From the NCBI GenBank assembly GCA_963693285.1, contig OY848924.1, positions 3,179,214 through 3,243,213 on the forward strand: a stretch of 64,000 nucleotides of DNA, written 5' to 3'. The notes beneath the pieces were generated by a model. That model ran no database searches, was not told where the DNA came from, and saw nothing but the letters and a program-made list of their open reading frames with translations. Origin of the DNA: Xestospongia muta (Eukaryota > Porifera > Demospongiae > Haplosclerida > Petrosiidae). Of the stretch, positions 1 to 12,000 are shown in pieces. A program made the translations under genes and the position numbers. The stretch's first letter is position 1, and each line of letters opens with the position of its first letter.

Positions 1-2130
1 TTGCACAACAAACCCATTTTGAGGAGATCAGAAAAGATCTGGTGACACGCAATAGAAATGTTTTGCGAGACATAGGAATTGCTAAGTGCCAATGACATCA
101 AGATTGATATAATGCTCCACCCACTTTTTAGGGTTAATATAAAAATAGAGCTGAAGGGAATGGTGAAGCGGTTTTGTGTCTAGAAAAACAGAACTTGCCT
201 AAAGAAAACGGACTCTATTGTGTTATTACTGCATGAAACTATTGTGTTAATACTTCAACATAACGTATGTCAGCATACTTTAATATGAAATTTATGCAAT
301 TAGGTTCAAGGTGTAAATAAGATGAAGTAATCTTATTATGTTTATTCTTAAAATAGGAAATTATTTTGGTATATAAAATATTATAATTATATAGGATGTA
401 CATTTTGCCTTGATAATACCATTGTCATGATACTGTGTCTAGAACAGACATAGCATAGTCAATAATCTGGCATAACAAGACTCCAATCTCCTTTTAGCAT
501 TAAGTGGAGAGCTTGGATATATAAAGCCAGTGAAACACTAACTAACATTGAACTAGTCAGAGGAAATGGCTGGAAATGTTCAGAAAGCTTTTCGCCCATG
601 TATATTTGAAACTTTATGATGGTTCAGTTACACAATGATCTGTGTGCTTTGGACACAATTGTTTACTGTTTGTAATTAACACATTTTCAGGTATTAAATA
701 ACTTGCAAAATTATCACACAGTGTTTGTGTGATCAGCATAACCTATTTTTTACAGTGTAATATTAACATTAGGTAAAGTATAGCAATTTCGGTAAAGACA
801 ATTATAGTTTATCTACATATATTGTTATTGTCAAAATTAATCATCAGAAGGTACATTAATAAAAACAAACATTATTATAAGATATACATTAACTTTGAGA
901 AAATCATACTACTTTACAAATTTACTAAATCAAGAAAGATTGTTCCATTCATGTTAATTTGCTATTCCATAGATTGTTTTATTGTTTTGAAGCACTATTA
1001 TAACCTTTATTATATTTATTGATAAGTTAATACACTGCCTTTTTTATTGTTTTGTTGCACCTTCAATGGAATTATTATAGCTTACACTGTTACTGCAAAA
1101 ATAACTGAAATAAATAATAAGACATATTAATTTATAGCTATTTTTTCCACATTCCCAATCTTAATAAATTATTATGTCACATAAACATTTCTTCAACAGG
1201 TTGGGATCTTTGTTTAACATAAATCCAAAAGACCAAAAAAGCACACAAATAGTGAAGAATTTTGTAGTACTCGTCATAATAAGTTAAATAGGATATAAAA
1301 TGCAAATAGAAAATTGGCCAAATGTTGGCCTTTTCTCTATATAATATATGCACATTATAAATTTTCTAGGAAAACATACTACTGAAATAAGAGCTGTGAT
1401 ACAGCCTGGATAAGACGTGTATAATTATATTAAGGGTAGTGCTTCAGTTTACATAGAAAGTGAATGTTTTCTGTCTTAAATTTTAGGATTTCTGATTAGA
1501 AGTGGAAATGTATATATGTATGTTTGTATGTGTGCGTATTTGACTAGAAAAACTCAGTTAGTTGATGTTAGTTGTACAACTAAATCTTAGAGATTTATTC
1601 ATGTTATTCAATATACTTTAGTAGTAAATGCTTTATTCTATTACTTCTAGGAAACATGAAGAATAAGTGTAGTCCTTAATTTAAAAAATAGATTATTAGT
1701 TCATCAAAACTGTCTATCATATTTGTTTACTACTTCATCAAAAGTATCCTTCCAATCACATTTGGTAACAGTATAGTTGTTTTGACTACATCACAATGCA
1801 CTTTACTCTCATATACCCCGCACCCATTTCAAGAAGAAAATGATTGATAATAAGTTGGTAACACACAACAGAATGTTTGTTCAAAACATACAAAATTTTA
1901 AACATGAATAAGATTAGAGATCAATATACTGCCTGCCCTCAATATGGGATGTCTTTCAAGAATGTGATTTGAAGTTGTAAAGTTCACATTCTTGTATCTA
2001 AAAAAATAGCATTTACCTCAAGACATAAGAGACGAAATTGTATATTATATTACAATTATATATTTTTTAAAAAATCAGATGGGATTTGATGCATTGATTG
2101 AATTAGTTCTAATTATTTGACTCTAGTCTT
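1..2130. other. Intergenic, AT-rich, contains a dispersed repeat
   Basis: No convincing gene. Short open frames here, such as one at 822-1022, have low-complexity composition and no homologous copy elsewhere in the window. The only structured part is the promoter-like repeat at 184-620, listed separately. The rest shows no recognisable feature. Confidence 0.5.
184..620 (+). repeat. Dispersed repeat with TATA box and 17-codon ORF (copy 1)
   Basis: This stretch is closely repeated at 18784-19205, and its right end recurs at 14166-14230. It carries a clear TATA box (TATATAAAG, 518-526) and, 40 bp on, an ATG at 566 opening a 17-codon frame (MAGNVQKAFRPCIFETL) that ends at TGA 617-619. The 14171-14224 copy encodes the same peptide with two changes; the 18.8-19.2 kb copy has lost the ATG. 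It could be the 5' end of a broken gene, a short first exon, or a repeat that happens to contain a promoter. The peptide is not recognised. Confidence 0.55.
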
Positions 2131-2149
2131 TCATACAAGTTCACATGAC

Positions 2150-3324
2150 TATATAAGTAATCAAGTAACTATTGCTAGACATTGAAGTATTAAATCACAT
2201 CACATGAATTAACTTGGAGCTCTTAGCTGTCTTCACCTTCATCAAGTCATTTGGTTTAGAGTGAAATCATTCTCGATTCTTCAGTGTCTTCATAAAATAT
2301 TCAGATTTATTGACTCATATTCTCTTAGTTTCCAAACTGATAACATACATCTAGAGTTGGCACTTGATTAGATATGTATTAATCATGCATGCAGAGCATC
2401 TTACAGGTTCAGTGAACATAGATGAAGATTAAGAGTCATGCCAGACTCAAGCAACACAAAGAACATATCATTTTCTATAAACTTTATTGCCACTTGGACC
2501 AATTCATAACAGAATGTTTGATCTATAAGCTTATACAATTCATCCCTTTTAAATAAGCTGGAGAAAATATTTTTCATACACGTTTTCCTACATGCTTCAA
2601 CCCTACTAATTCCACTAGTGTGGTCAAATCACTAATGATATCAACACACTCTCAGATATTTATTAAGCATTCAATATAGCAGGTAATTGTAAAAAAAGTA
2701 ATTTTTTGAGAATTCATTAGGAATTCCCCAAATTGGCAGCTGTTGTTTTCGTCACATATATCAATGTCTTTACTTCTGTTTTAATCTTCTTAAGTACAGG
2801 CTCATTGTATTTATAATTCATGGGATTTGTTATGAAATATAAAGATCGTTTTCACAAATAGTTGATACGTATATGATGTTTAACAAAGAGAGCTAGAACC
2901 TGAATTAGAAGGATAGACATAATTTTATAAAAAAATATGTCTTCTATTATGTCCTGAGAAAACCAAATATGTTATTTGAAAAATAGAAAAGACCAAAGTA
3001 CAATGACCATCACATCACTAGACTTGGTGCAGTGTTCCTTAACCTCAAGAGGCTGTTTCCCTGTGCTGGAAAAAATGGCCATGTTCCAGTGTGAAGGAGG
3101 TTTACTCAAGAGGAAGATGGATTCTTCAAAGGGAGGACAATTACTGAGGCAGCTGATAATGGTGACAATATTAAGGTTTTTGGCAGTCATGTCAAAACGT
3201 ATGGATTTGTTTTTCAATCCTGTTCATATCTAAGTGGTCAGTATGCCTGTCTTCCAACTTGGTTTGAGACAGTTATTACGTGCTTCCTGCCTTATGGTTA
3301 TGGTTTAGAGTGTAAAGTATTCTA
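2150..3324 (+). pseudogene. Degenerate secreted six-cysteine protein gene (unit 1)
   Basis: Relic of the family whose intact member is at 31282-32082. The shared promoter remains (CACATGACTATATAAG, TATA at 2150-2157), but the signal-peptide exon is unrecognisable beyond a few residues and about 700 bp of diverged sequence follows. From about 2987 the last exon is readable: KRPKYNDHHITRLGAVF, then LFPCAGKNGHVPV, where an in-frame TGA replaces the second cysteine codon (about 3092), then RRFTQEEDGFFKGRTI. The C-terminus is cut after CFLP by a junction near 3295 to sequence that in unit 2 lies about 900 bp further downstream. The nested open frames at 2976-3233 (+) and 2972-3217 (-) are shadows of this exon. 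Confidence 0.75.
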
Positions 3325-3329
3325 AGGGC

Positions 3330-3985
3330 TGTGGTTTTGGGTATATAGTAAGTGGATGAGGACAAATGGTCAAGGAACCTATTAAGCTTATGTTATCTGT
3401 AGTTCAGTGTAGTTCAGTTTGTATAGAAACTTGTGGTCCAGTTATTAAAGTCTGGATATGTCAAGGACTGTGGTTTACATACATAATATATTATATGTCT
3501 ATAGTATTAGTTGCATAAACTCATAGACCAAGTCGAGAGCGGACATTCCAAATCCATTACTACTTTCCAAATTCCACTTCTGTCTTCCTTTTAGTAATTG
3601 AACAAAAAAAAAGTTAAGAAGCCGAGGGAGGAAAATTCATGTTTACACTGGCCATGTGCGCTAAATAGAAAGCTTTAGTCTTTCCTTTGAATGATGGAAG
3701 ATTGAAAATAGAATAGGAATTGGAATGTCTGGCCTTAGTTTTATTACTCTAAAGTAAAATTTTTATGTGTAACTGATAAAGTTAGGCTGAAACTTTGCAT
3801 TACTTCACACAACATAACTGATTTAGAGTAAATTCCTGGAGTGGAGATCAGAGTTGATCATGACATTGAATTAATACAAAATGAAAAATCTCTAAAAAAT
3901 TCATATAATTTTAATAAATACAAAACCTTTTATCACAGCAACAAATTTGTGAATTTGATTGTTTCTCACCTAATATAATAAGCAT
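3330..3985. other. Spacer with a truncated tandem-repeat unit
   Basis: 3340-3480 matches one unit of the tandem repeat at 17530-17860 in unit 2. Near 3480 the sequence jumps to material that lies at 19720 and later 19960 in unit 2, so unit 1 lacks about 2 kb present there. No gene was seen. Confidence 0.55.
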
Positions 3986-3990
3986 GGACC

Positions 3991-4323
3991 AGCCTAGTCT
4001 CATCCCCCGACCTACTCGACCTACTCGCAAGCTAAAGTAGGTCTGGTCACACGACTTGACTTTTGTGTCCCAAGTAAGCAATGTGGTATGCAATTAGAGG
4101 TAGTGTGAAATATGAATATCATTAAATTGAAGTAGGTGTGGAAGTGAATACATGTCTACTCTTCATGAATCTGCTTCAACACTTCAATTGATAATATTCA
4201 TATTTCACATTACTAATTGCATACCAACACCCTCGCCACATTCCTTACTGGAGACAAAAAAGCCAAGCTATGTGACCAGACCTACTCTAGCGTGCGAGTA
4301 GGTCTGGGGGACGAGACCAGCCT
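3991..4323. mobile_element. Foldback MITE-like element (unit 1)
   Basis: The ends are long inverted repeats: left AGCCTAGTCTCATCCCCC...GTAGGTCTGGTCACA, and the complement of the right end reads AGGCTGGTCTCGTCCCCC...GTAGGTCTGGTCACA. Inside, a second inverted pair around GCAATTAG..TGTGAAATATGAATAT lets almost the whole 333 bp fold into one hairpin. There is no coding capacity, as expected for a non-autonomous DNA transposon. The same element sits at the equivalent place in unit 2 (20420-20757), so insertion predates the duplication. I could not define a target-site duplication with confidence. Confidence 0.8.
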
Positions 4324-5977
4324 CAATATCTGAGCTCGGAAAAATCCAGACTATACCGGTTTTGCCAACATTTTTTCTTAGAATATCAACAACACTATGA
4401 CAAACAGAATCCATATCAATGCTTGATTACATTTAGCTTTAAATGGTTTAGTCATTCCATCACCAAATATGGTGATATTATTAATGATTGGAATGAGGGA
4501 AAAAGACTTACAAGGTGTTTATAGAGAAAAGGGAGATATCATGAACAAATTTACAGACTCTATTCATGTATTATTTATTAACTGTAACAAAATGTATATA
4601 GAATAAGTATTGTGATCAAATTATATATAACTAATAGAATTATTTTATAATAATTATATAGACTTATAACTAACACTTAGACACATTGCTATGCCACTAT
4701 TATTAATGACATATGTGATCAGACATGTACTTCACCATAAACCACTCTTTGAATTCACCATTAGTATATGCTTAAGGATAATATATGTATAGATTAAGTT
4801 TTATGATACTGAAATTGACCTCAAAAGAGCAACACCACCTAAGAGAGCTACTAATGTTTAACTTAAACACAAGAGTTTACACTATTAGTTCTATTAGCCT
4901 ACTTTTACATATAAGATTGTATCAGCCTTTTTAAAAATTGCTATGTTGATTTTTGTACACACAAGTTTACAATAATGTCATTGCTTATTTTTCTTAGACA
5001 AATAATAATGAAATACTTGTCTGGTATGAAATTTTCTATGCATAAATATAAAAACAATATTGGCACTTTGATAAGATTACTTATAATTGGCAGGAAGTGT
5101 GGGCTGGGTCGAAGAGTCAATATTTATAACGCGTTATTGATCTTTGTTCAATGCTGTAACTGTGTTTACTGAGCAAGACACATGTACTCTGCTGTGCCTA
5201 AGTTAAAACTTGAAAGATTTACAAGAGCAGAAACTTCTATCTAGGTTGGCTTGCAAAACAATCTTTAATAATCCACAAACCTGTGAGTGATATATATAGT
5301 GTGTTGTATAATGTATGTGCTGTGATATGCATTTAAGATGTTATTAGTCAATGCAATACACATTTATTATTTATGTTTACATCAATATTAGTAATGTGTG
5401 AATTATACCTTTCACTAAAATGCATGCAATAAAATGCTGCACATCAACTACATATAATTTGCATTAATAATCATATAGATTTATATATCAAACCATTTAC
5501 ATTTAAATCTATAGTTATGCCTCCATAGTGCCAGTGCATAAAGTTAATGCAAACAGTAAATATAATAGTAAGTGCTGAATAGTAAATATTTATAAAGTAG
5601 TTCAACACTATAAACTAACAACTATTCTAACCACTTTTCTATTAAAACTATAGCATCAAACACAACAAGTATTTATCTTACTTCTATTATTACATACCAA
5701 TGATTGTTTTTAGTGTACACGCCTATAGTATTAATATTATTACCCTTTTCCTGATTCCATTGCTCTTTTAAGTGAGCTGAAGACATAAAAATTAGCTCTA
5801 AATAAATTATGTGTTACTACTGCTTAGCTGTAAAAATGGACTTTGTTTCATTCCATTGGTCTTTGATATGATGTTGTATGGCCTCTTTATTTTGTACATT
5901 CCACACTTATGATTAATAATAATAACCATTTCCTCAAGTGGTTAATTATTCTATAACATTCTTTCTATATTTTTCAG
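4324..5977. other. Upstream region of the first ankyrin-vinculin-tail gene
   Basis: Conserved with 20758-22414 in unit 2, but the open frames differ between copies (a 95-codon frame at 20760-21044 is frameshifted here), so no separate gene is supported. A candidate core promoter (TATTTATAA, 5121-5129) and a candidate untranslated first exon ending at the donor CCT|GTGAGT (5282/5283) are conserved in both copies (21560-21568 and 21719/21720). A 20-codon upstream ORF starting at about 5180 (MYSAVPKL) is also kept in both. Confidence 0.4.
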
Positions 5978-6009
5978 GTTCTGTTATTGCTATATTGCAA
6001 TTGAGAGAA

Positions 6010-9000
6010 ATGCTATCTAGAATATTTAAAGATAAACAACTATTGGATCCAGTAAGACAAGTCTGTTAGGTCTAATATTTTTTTCATTGCTGCAAAACTT
6101 GCATAAACATAAATGTGGTGATAAGCCACTTTCATTAAATGCTATATATTAATCATGAATTGATTTAATTTTTATAATATAGAATGAAAAGCTATTGTCT
6201 GCTATTCAAAGTAGTACTCTTAAAGATGTAAAATCAGCTCTTGAAAAAGGAGCCAGTTTGCATAAGGTAAAGTCATTGTATCATACAATATAATATAAAA
6301 TACTAGTAATCTTTATATTAAAGTATATTAAGGTATGCAAAGTGTATTATAAAACACTGTGGAGTTCTATTAATTGGCTATTTTTCTTTTTCTTAGTCTC
6401 AAAGTACTCCATTGCATACTGCAGTTTGGAATGGTGATATCGAAATCATTAACTTATTATTAAAGTATGGTGCAGATCCTAATATTGCTAATGAAGTGGT
6501 GAGTTTATTAAATAACTTATTAGATTAATTGTACTTCAAATACTCTTTATGACAAGTAAATAAATTTTTCATTAAGTTAAATTTTAATGTGTCTGTGTAA
6601 TTGCTTGAGCTCTTCATTCATAATCATAAATACGTTTAAGACTATAAAATTAATAAGTATTTTAATTTTAACAACTAATTTATACATTACATTGGTGGAT
6701 TATTGTGGAATCTAGAAATTCTGTGAATTACTCACTGTACAATTTGTTAATATGTAAACATAAAAATACCAATTATAGTGAGTAATTAACAGGTATTTTA
6801 TGGTCCACAGTAATCCATGCATGTAATGTACAAATTAGTTGTTAAAATGACATATTAATTTTTACTGTATGTTGTTAATACTTTTCAATGTACTTTGTAA
6901 TAGTGTATGATACATAAGTGAATATATGATACATAAGTGAATATAACATTGTTAAAACAACCATATATTTAGCAACGATAATATACTAACAATAAGTTAC
7001 AATTTACTTTTCTTTTCAATAAAAAGTAGATGTCATGTTATATTTTTAAAAATTGTCTTTGACATAGAATAACAAAACTCCAATATATTTAGCAGTACAA
7101 CAAGGCAATACTAAAGTAATGAAACTATTGTTAGATAGTGGTGCTGATTCCAAAGTGTCTGATAAAGTGAGTCCTTGAGGCCCAGAATTTTTAAACAACT
7201 AACATGATGTAGACAGTTCATATCTGAATTTACAATTGTTATAAATTCTTACTTTCAATTGCATACTGTATCAAACATTCTAATTACCATTTTAATATTC
7301 TACTCACCAGCACGAGCAGACACCATTGCATTGGGCAGCAAGTAAGGGTAATGTAGAGAGTGCAGAGTTATTACTAAAGCACGGTTCTGACCCTGATGCT
7401 ATTGATGCTGAAGTGAGTAAAAGTACAACTAGATAATGACCTAATTAGTAGAATGTTAAGGAGAGTATTAATTGACTTTAAGCTAAATAATATTATCATT
7501 TTATATAGAAGTAAATTGAAAAATACCTATGTTCATTTATTATCAGTAAAGATGACTGCATGGACAATATTTAGAAATGTTCAAGCAATTTTCTTTCTTA
7601 AATTATTTGCAATAAAACATTCTTTTGGCAATATTAATACAAAATGCACAATTGGAGCCTTTAGCCTTGTGCAACCAACTTCTATTAATATTGTTTTTGA
7701 TATGTAAAACCTCATGTGTTTCTTTTCTAGAATCATTTTACGGCCTTACATTGTGCATCACTTAAAGGTCATACTAATGTAGTCCAGTTGCTCCTGAAGT
7801 ATAAAGCGAATCCTAACATTAATGACAAGGTCATTGTTTTTACGTATTAAACATTAAATCTAGTTCTATACAATGGAATCCAATTCTAGGTTATGAAAAT
7901 GCATTTCGATACATATCTCTGATATTATATACAATTGACTAAATACTTATTTATATATTGTTTTCCTTTAGTATCAGTGGACAGCTCTTTTTTGTGCCAT
8001 AGAAAGTGGTCATTCAGACATAGTCCAGTTACTTTTGCAGTTTAAAGCTGATCCCAATATTTCTGACAAAGTTAGAACATGACAACTGTAGCATATATGT
8101 GTATTTAGTGGTTTTAACTTAACAGAATGCATGTGATTGTCAAAATGAAGAACCATGCATTTAAATGCTATCCTAGTCTATTTAGATGGCTCTTCCCTGT
8201 TGAAAGCACAATTTTAGCTTGATACACTACATGTAGTATATAACAATTTTTATTTTATTGATGATATTGTCATATTGAATAGAACCAGCATACACCTTTA
8301 ATGATAGCCGCAAGGAAAGGTCACAATGACATGGTTCAGCTCCTCTTAGAGTCAAATGCAGATCCCAATGTTTGTGACAAGGTCAGTAGCCACTGTTTTT
8401 GCATAATAAAGATTTTCACTTTATTTATAGGATCAGTTTACTGCCATACGTACTGCCTGTATAGCAGGTCACTATGAGATGGTTGAACTACTTTTAAAGT
8501 CAAAGGCTGATCCAAATATCTGTGACAAGGTCTGTAATGTATATACATTATAAACAAATCCTACTATACTGATGTGCTTGAAAGCAAGACATTTGCATGA
8601 GCTAAAGGGAGCTATTGAGACTTATAAAAATTAAGTGCATATCTATATATTTTTATCCAGCATCATCGCACAGCTCTGCTTTTGGCGTCAGAGAAAGGTC
8701 ATTCCAAGATAGTCCAGTTACTCTTACAGTATAATGCAAATCCCAATATTTGTGATAAGGTTAGTAATTTTTTATGTCAATAAACTTTTTATTGTGTAGG
8801 CAAAATGATAGGTATTAATATAAGTAATTGTCAGGCAGTCTATAGATGAATAAACTATTTAGCTTCATCAAAAATACCCTTCCAATCTCTCTATAGGATC
8901 AGTGCACAGCTTTACGATATGCTTCTGCAATAGGCCACTATGAGATAGCTGAAGAGCTTTTGAAGTCTAAAGCAGATCCCAATATATGTGACAAGGTCTA

Positions 9001-12000
9001 AAGTCTATATTGTACATGAATATTAAGTGTTTATAATTCTTTATAACAAATAAGCTAGAATACTGTTTTTATATTATTTAGAACCAACGTACACCTATAT
9101 ATGGAGCCGTATTTAGAGGTTACACTAAGTTGGTGAGTCTTTTGCTGAAGTATGGGGCTGATCCTAATGTGCATGACAAAGTGAGTGTAAAAATCATGTC
9201 TTTATAATGTATAAGATTGGCATCAAAATTGTGTTTAACATAATTATTTTAGAAGTAAACATTTATCTGCTATGTCACGCAGGATGGAAACACTTCATTA
9301 CACTATGCCAGCAAAGAAGGTCATGTAGATATTGTGCAATGCCTTTTATCTGAAGGAGCAGATTCAACCATTAAAAATAACGATGGCCAAACATCACTGG
9401 AGGTCAGTCAGAATGAAGAAATTACACATCTTATCACGACAAACAATCCCAAAAAAAGTAAGATACATTCAATTTCCAAATAAGTTTATTTCTTTACACA
9501 GTTGTAGAAGATGTTTCCAAGTGGACTATTGAATTTTCAAGTGAAAAACAGATTTTTGATAAGGCTGATTATGGATTCAAGCTAGTCGTTCCACCATCCT
9601 CTGTCAAAAAAGGACAGGAAATTAAAACTGAAGTCAATGTCATTTCACCAGAGAAGTTTGAAATACCTGATGACCTTGAGCTTGTGTCTTGTATCTACAT
9701 GATTGAGACTACTGAAGAGTTTTCTGAGCCAGTTGAAGTTCACTTACAACATAACGTTGACCTTGAGACAATTGAAGAATGTAAGCAGCTTACCTTTATT
9801 ACAGCTGAGGGATCACCACCTTATAAATTTCACACGTTTCCTATTGATACGAACCAACAATTCAGCCCTTATGACAACACAGGTGTCCTAAGGGTCTCTC
9901 ACTTTTGCTCTGTTGCTATTGCTATCAAGAGAAAGTGGGAAATGCTTAAAGATGGTCTATTTCGTAAAAGGCCAAACCCACCATGTGGCTACATGATGAC
10001 AGTCTTTTTACAACAAGTGAAGATGAAGATGTTTTGTTGGGAAATACAAACAGTTGTGACAAAAAATCTTTCACCTTTTCTTAATGTAGGTACAGATAAG
10101 TTATAGACATTACAGAAGTGATACACATATGCACACACACACAAATATATATTATATTTTAATAAAAGTATATGAAAGTAATTACTATGTCTACCTATTC
10201 TCTTTCCAATTAGAGAGTGAGTACAGACCCCTCTTATGCAAATTGGAAGAAAATAAAAGCAAAGCATTTTCATTTTAATCCAGATATCAATAAATTGACA
10301 TCATTACTGGATAATGATCATTATGAACTCAAGCCATTAGAAATACCATTTCAGGTATAATGTATTTGCCTCTTTAATTAATTTACTATTATTTCATCAA
10401 AGGTCAATAAGAAAGATGTTGATAACAGTCAACCTGATACTCTTTTATTTGACTTGACACTTAACGCCACACTAAAAGAAATCCAGGATCCTCCTGACTT
10501 AGCACTATTTTTTACAGGAATGATAGAAGATGTTATGCTAGTAATACCTGGCTATAATTTACAAGAAGTGGCAGGTATGACCCTTAAAAGACTGATTCAC
10601 TCTATACTAACTGAATGAATTAATATTAGATGACCTTTTCAAGGCTGTTGATGTGTTCATACCTGCTTTCAAAGATATTCCAGACAAATTGTTAGGTTAG
10701 TCAATGATGTATTAATATAAGACATTTAAAAACACATTGTTAATTGCTATGTCATTGTCATTTCAATGTTTACCCTACCTTGTTTGTATATATATGATTA
10801 GATCAACAACCCCTAATAAATCATCTGATTATAGTACTTCATCCAATTAATTATCAATGGAATGCCATTGGTATACAACTTCGCGTTCCACGTTATCATA
10901 TAATAAATGAAGAACAAAATGTGGCACATGACATTACTCAAAAACTTACAGAAGTTCTTCAACATTGGATGAATGGCAGACCTCATGAAGCAACTTGGCG
11001 AACAATTATTGAGGTTGTGAAGAGAGCACCTATTGAAAATAAAAAAGTGGCAAATGACATACTTCAGTTCTTAGCAAGACAAGATGTTCAAAATGAATAT
11101 CTCCTTATTAAGAAATCAGGTATATCTGATAGGATACTGCAAATAAATTTAACATACAATCAGAATATCATTAAATGTCTATTTGTTCACATTCAAATTG
11201 AAGCAGTTTAAGCAGAAAGAAAAAGCGATATTTTAAATTTACTCATGTTTCTTAAATAGATAAAACAACTCCAAAACAAGTAGAGCCTGAGCAAGGCAGT
11301 GCTCCTTCGAATCCTATTGAAGTAAGAAAATAAGCTTTACATATTATAAAATAAATACTTGATATTGATTGCTGAGAAAAAAAGTAACTCCTATGACGTT
11401 TAATTAATTTAATTTAATTTAGTAATTATTATGTGAGTTGATAGTCCTAATTATAATCGTAACAAGTTACTATTTATTAATACATAGACTACTGATGATA
11501 AGTAATTTTCTTCATTTTACTTTGTCCTGTCTGACATAAATGACTTATTATTAACTTAGATTGCTGCTCAGGAGCTTCATGAACAAGCTATGAAATGGGA
11601 GGAGAAAGATAATGATATGGTAGGAGCTACAAAACGTATGGCAAAAGCAATGATGCAAATGTCCAAGTTTGCTGAGTAAGTATTTAAGCCAAACGTTTGG
11701 TCAATAAACATTTTAATTTTTTTTAACTAATCCTTTAATTGCTTGATTGTAATATGATAAGTACTCTTGAATAAAGAAAGAAAGGCACACAATAAAAGCC
11801 TATTTGTGTAATTCTTTACTTACCGAATGCACAATAACAACATAGACACTTCAATTGTCATAAACATTTGCACTTTTATACCACAAAGCTTCACAAAACA
11901 TCCAGTAACTACAAGCATATAAGCTCATCAAGTACTATAGCTACAAATATTTTGAAAAATGCATTTAATACACCATGATGATATTTGTACTTGATGTGTA

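Noticed and set aside
822..1022. 66-codon frame near the left end
   Set aside because: Lys/Ile/Tyr-rich composition matches the local AT bias; no second copy, splice support or domain.
3990..4330. Foldback element considered as a structured RNA gene
   Set aside because: Inverted ends, absence of conserved compensatory structure beyond the arms, and duplicate position fit a MITE better.
9989..10273. Minus-strand frame across exons 14-15 of the long gene, also at 26381-26722
   Set aside because: It crosses a CA/TA microsatellite whose length differs between copies and changes the protein; a shadow of the coding exon.
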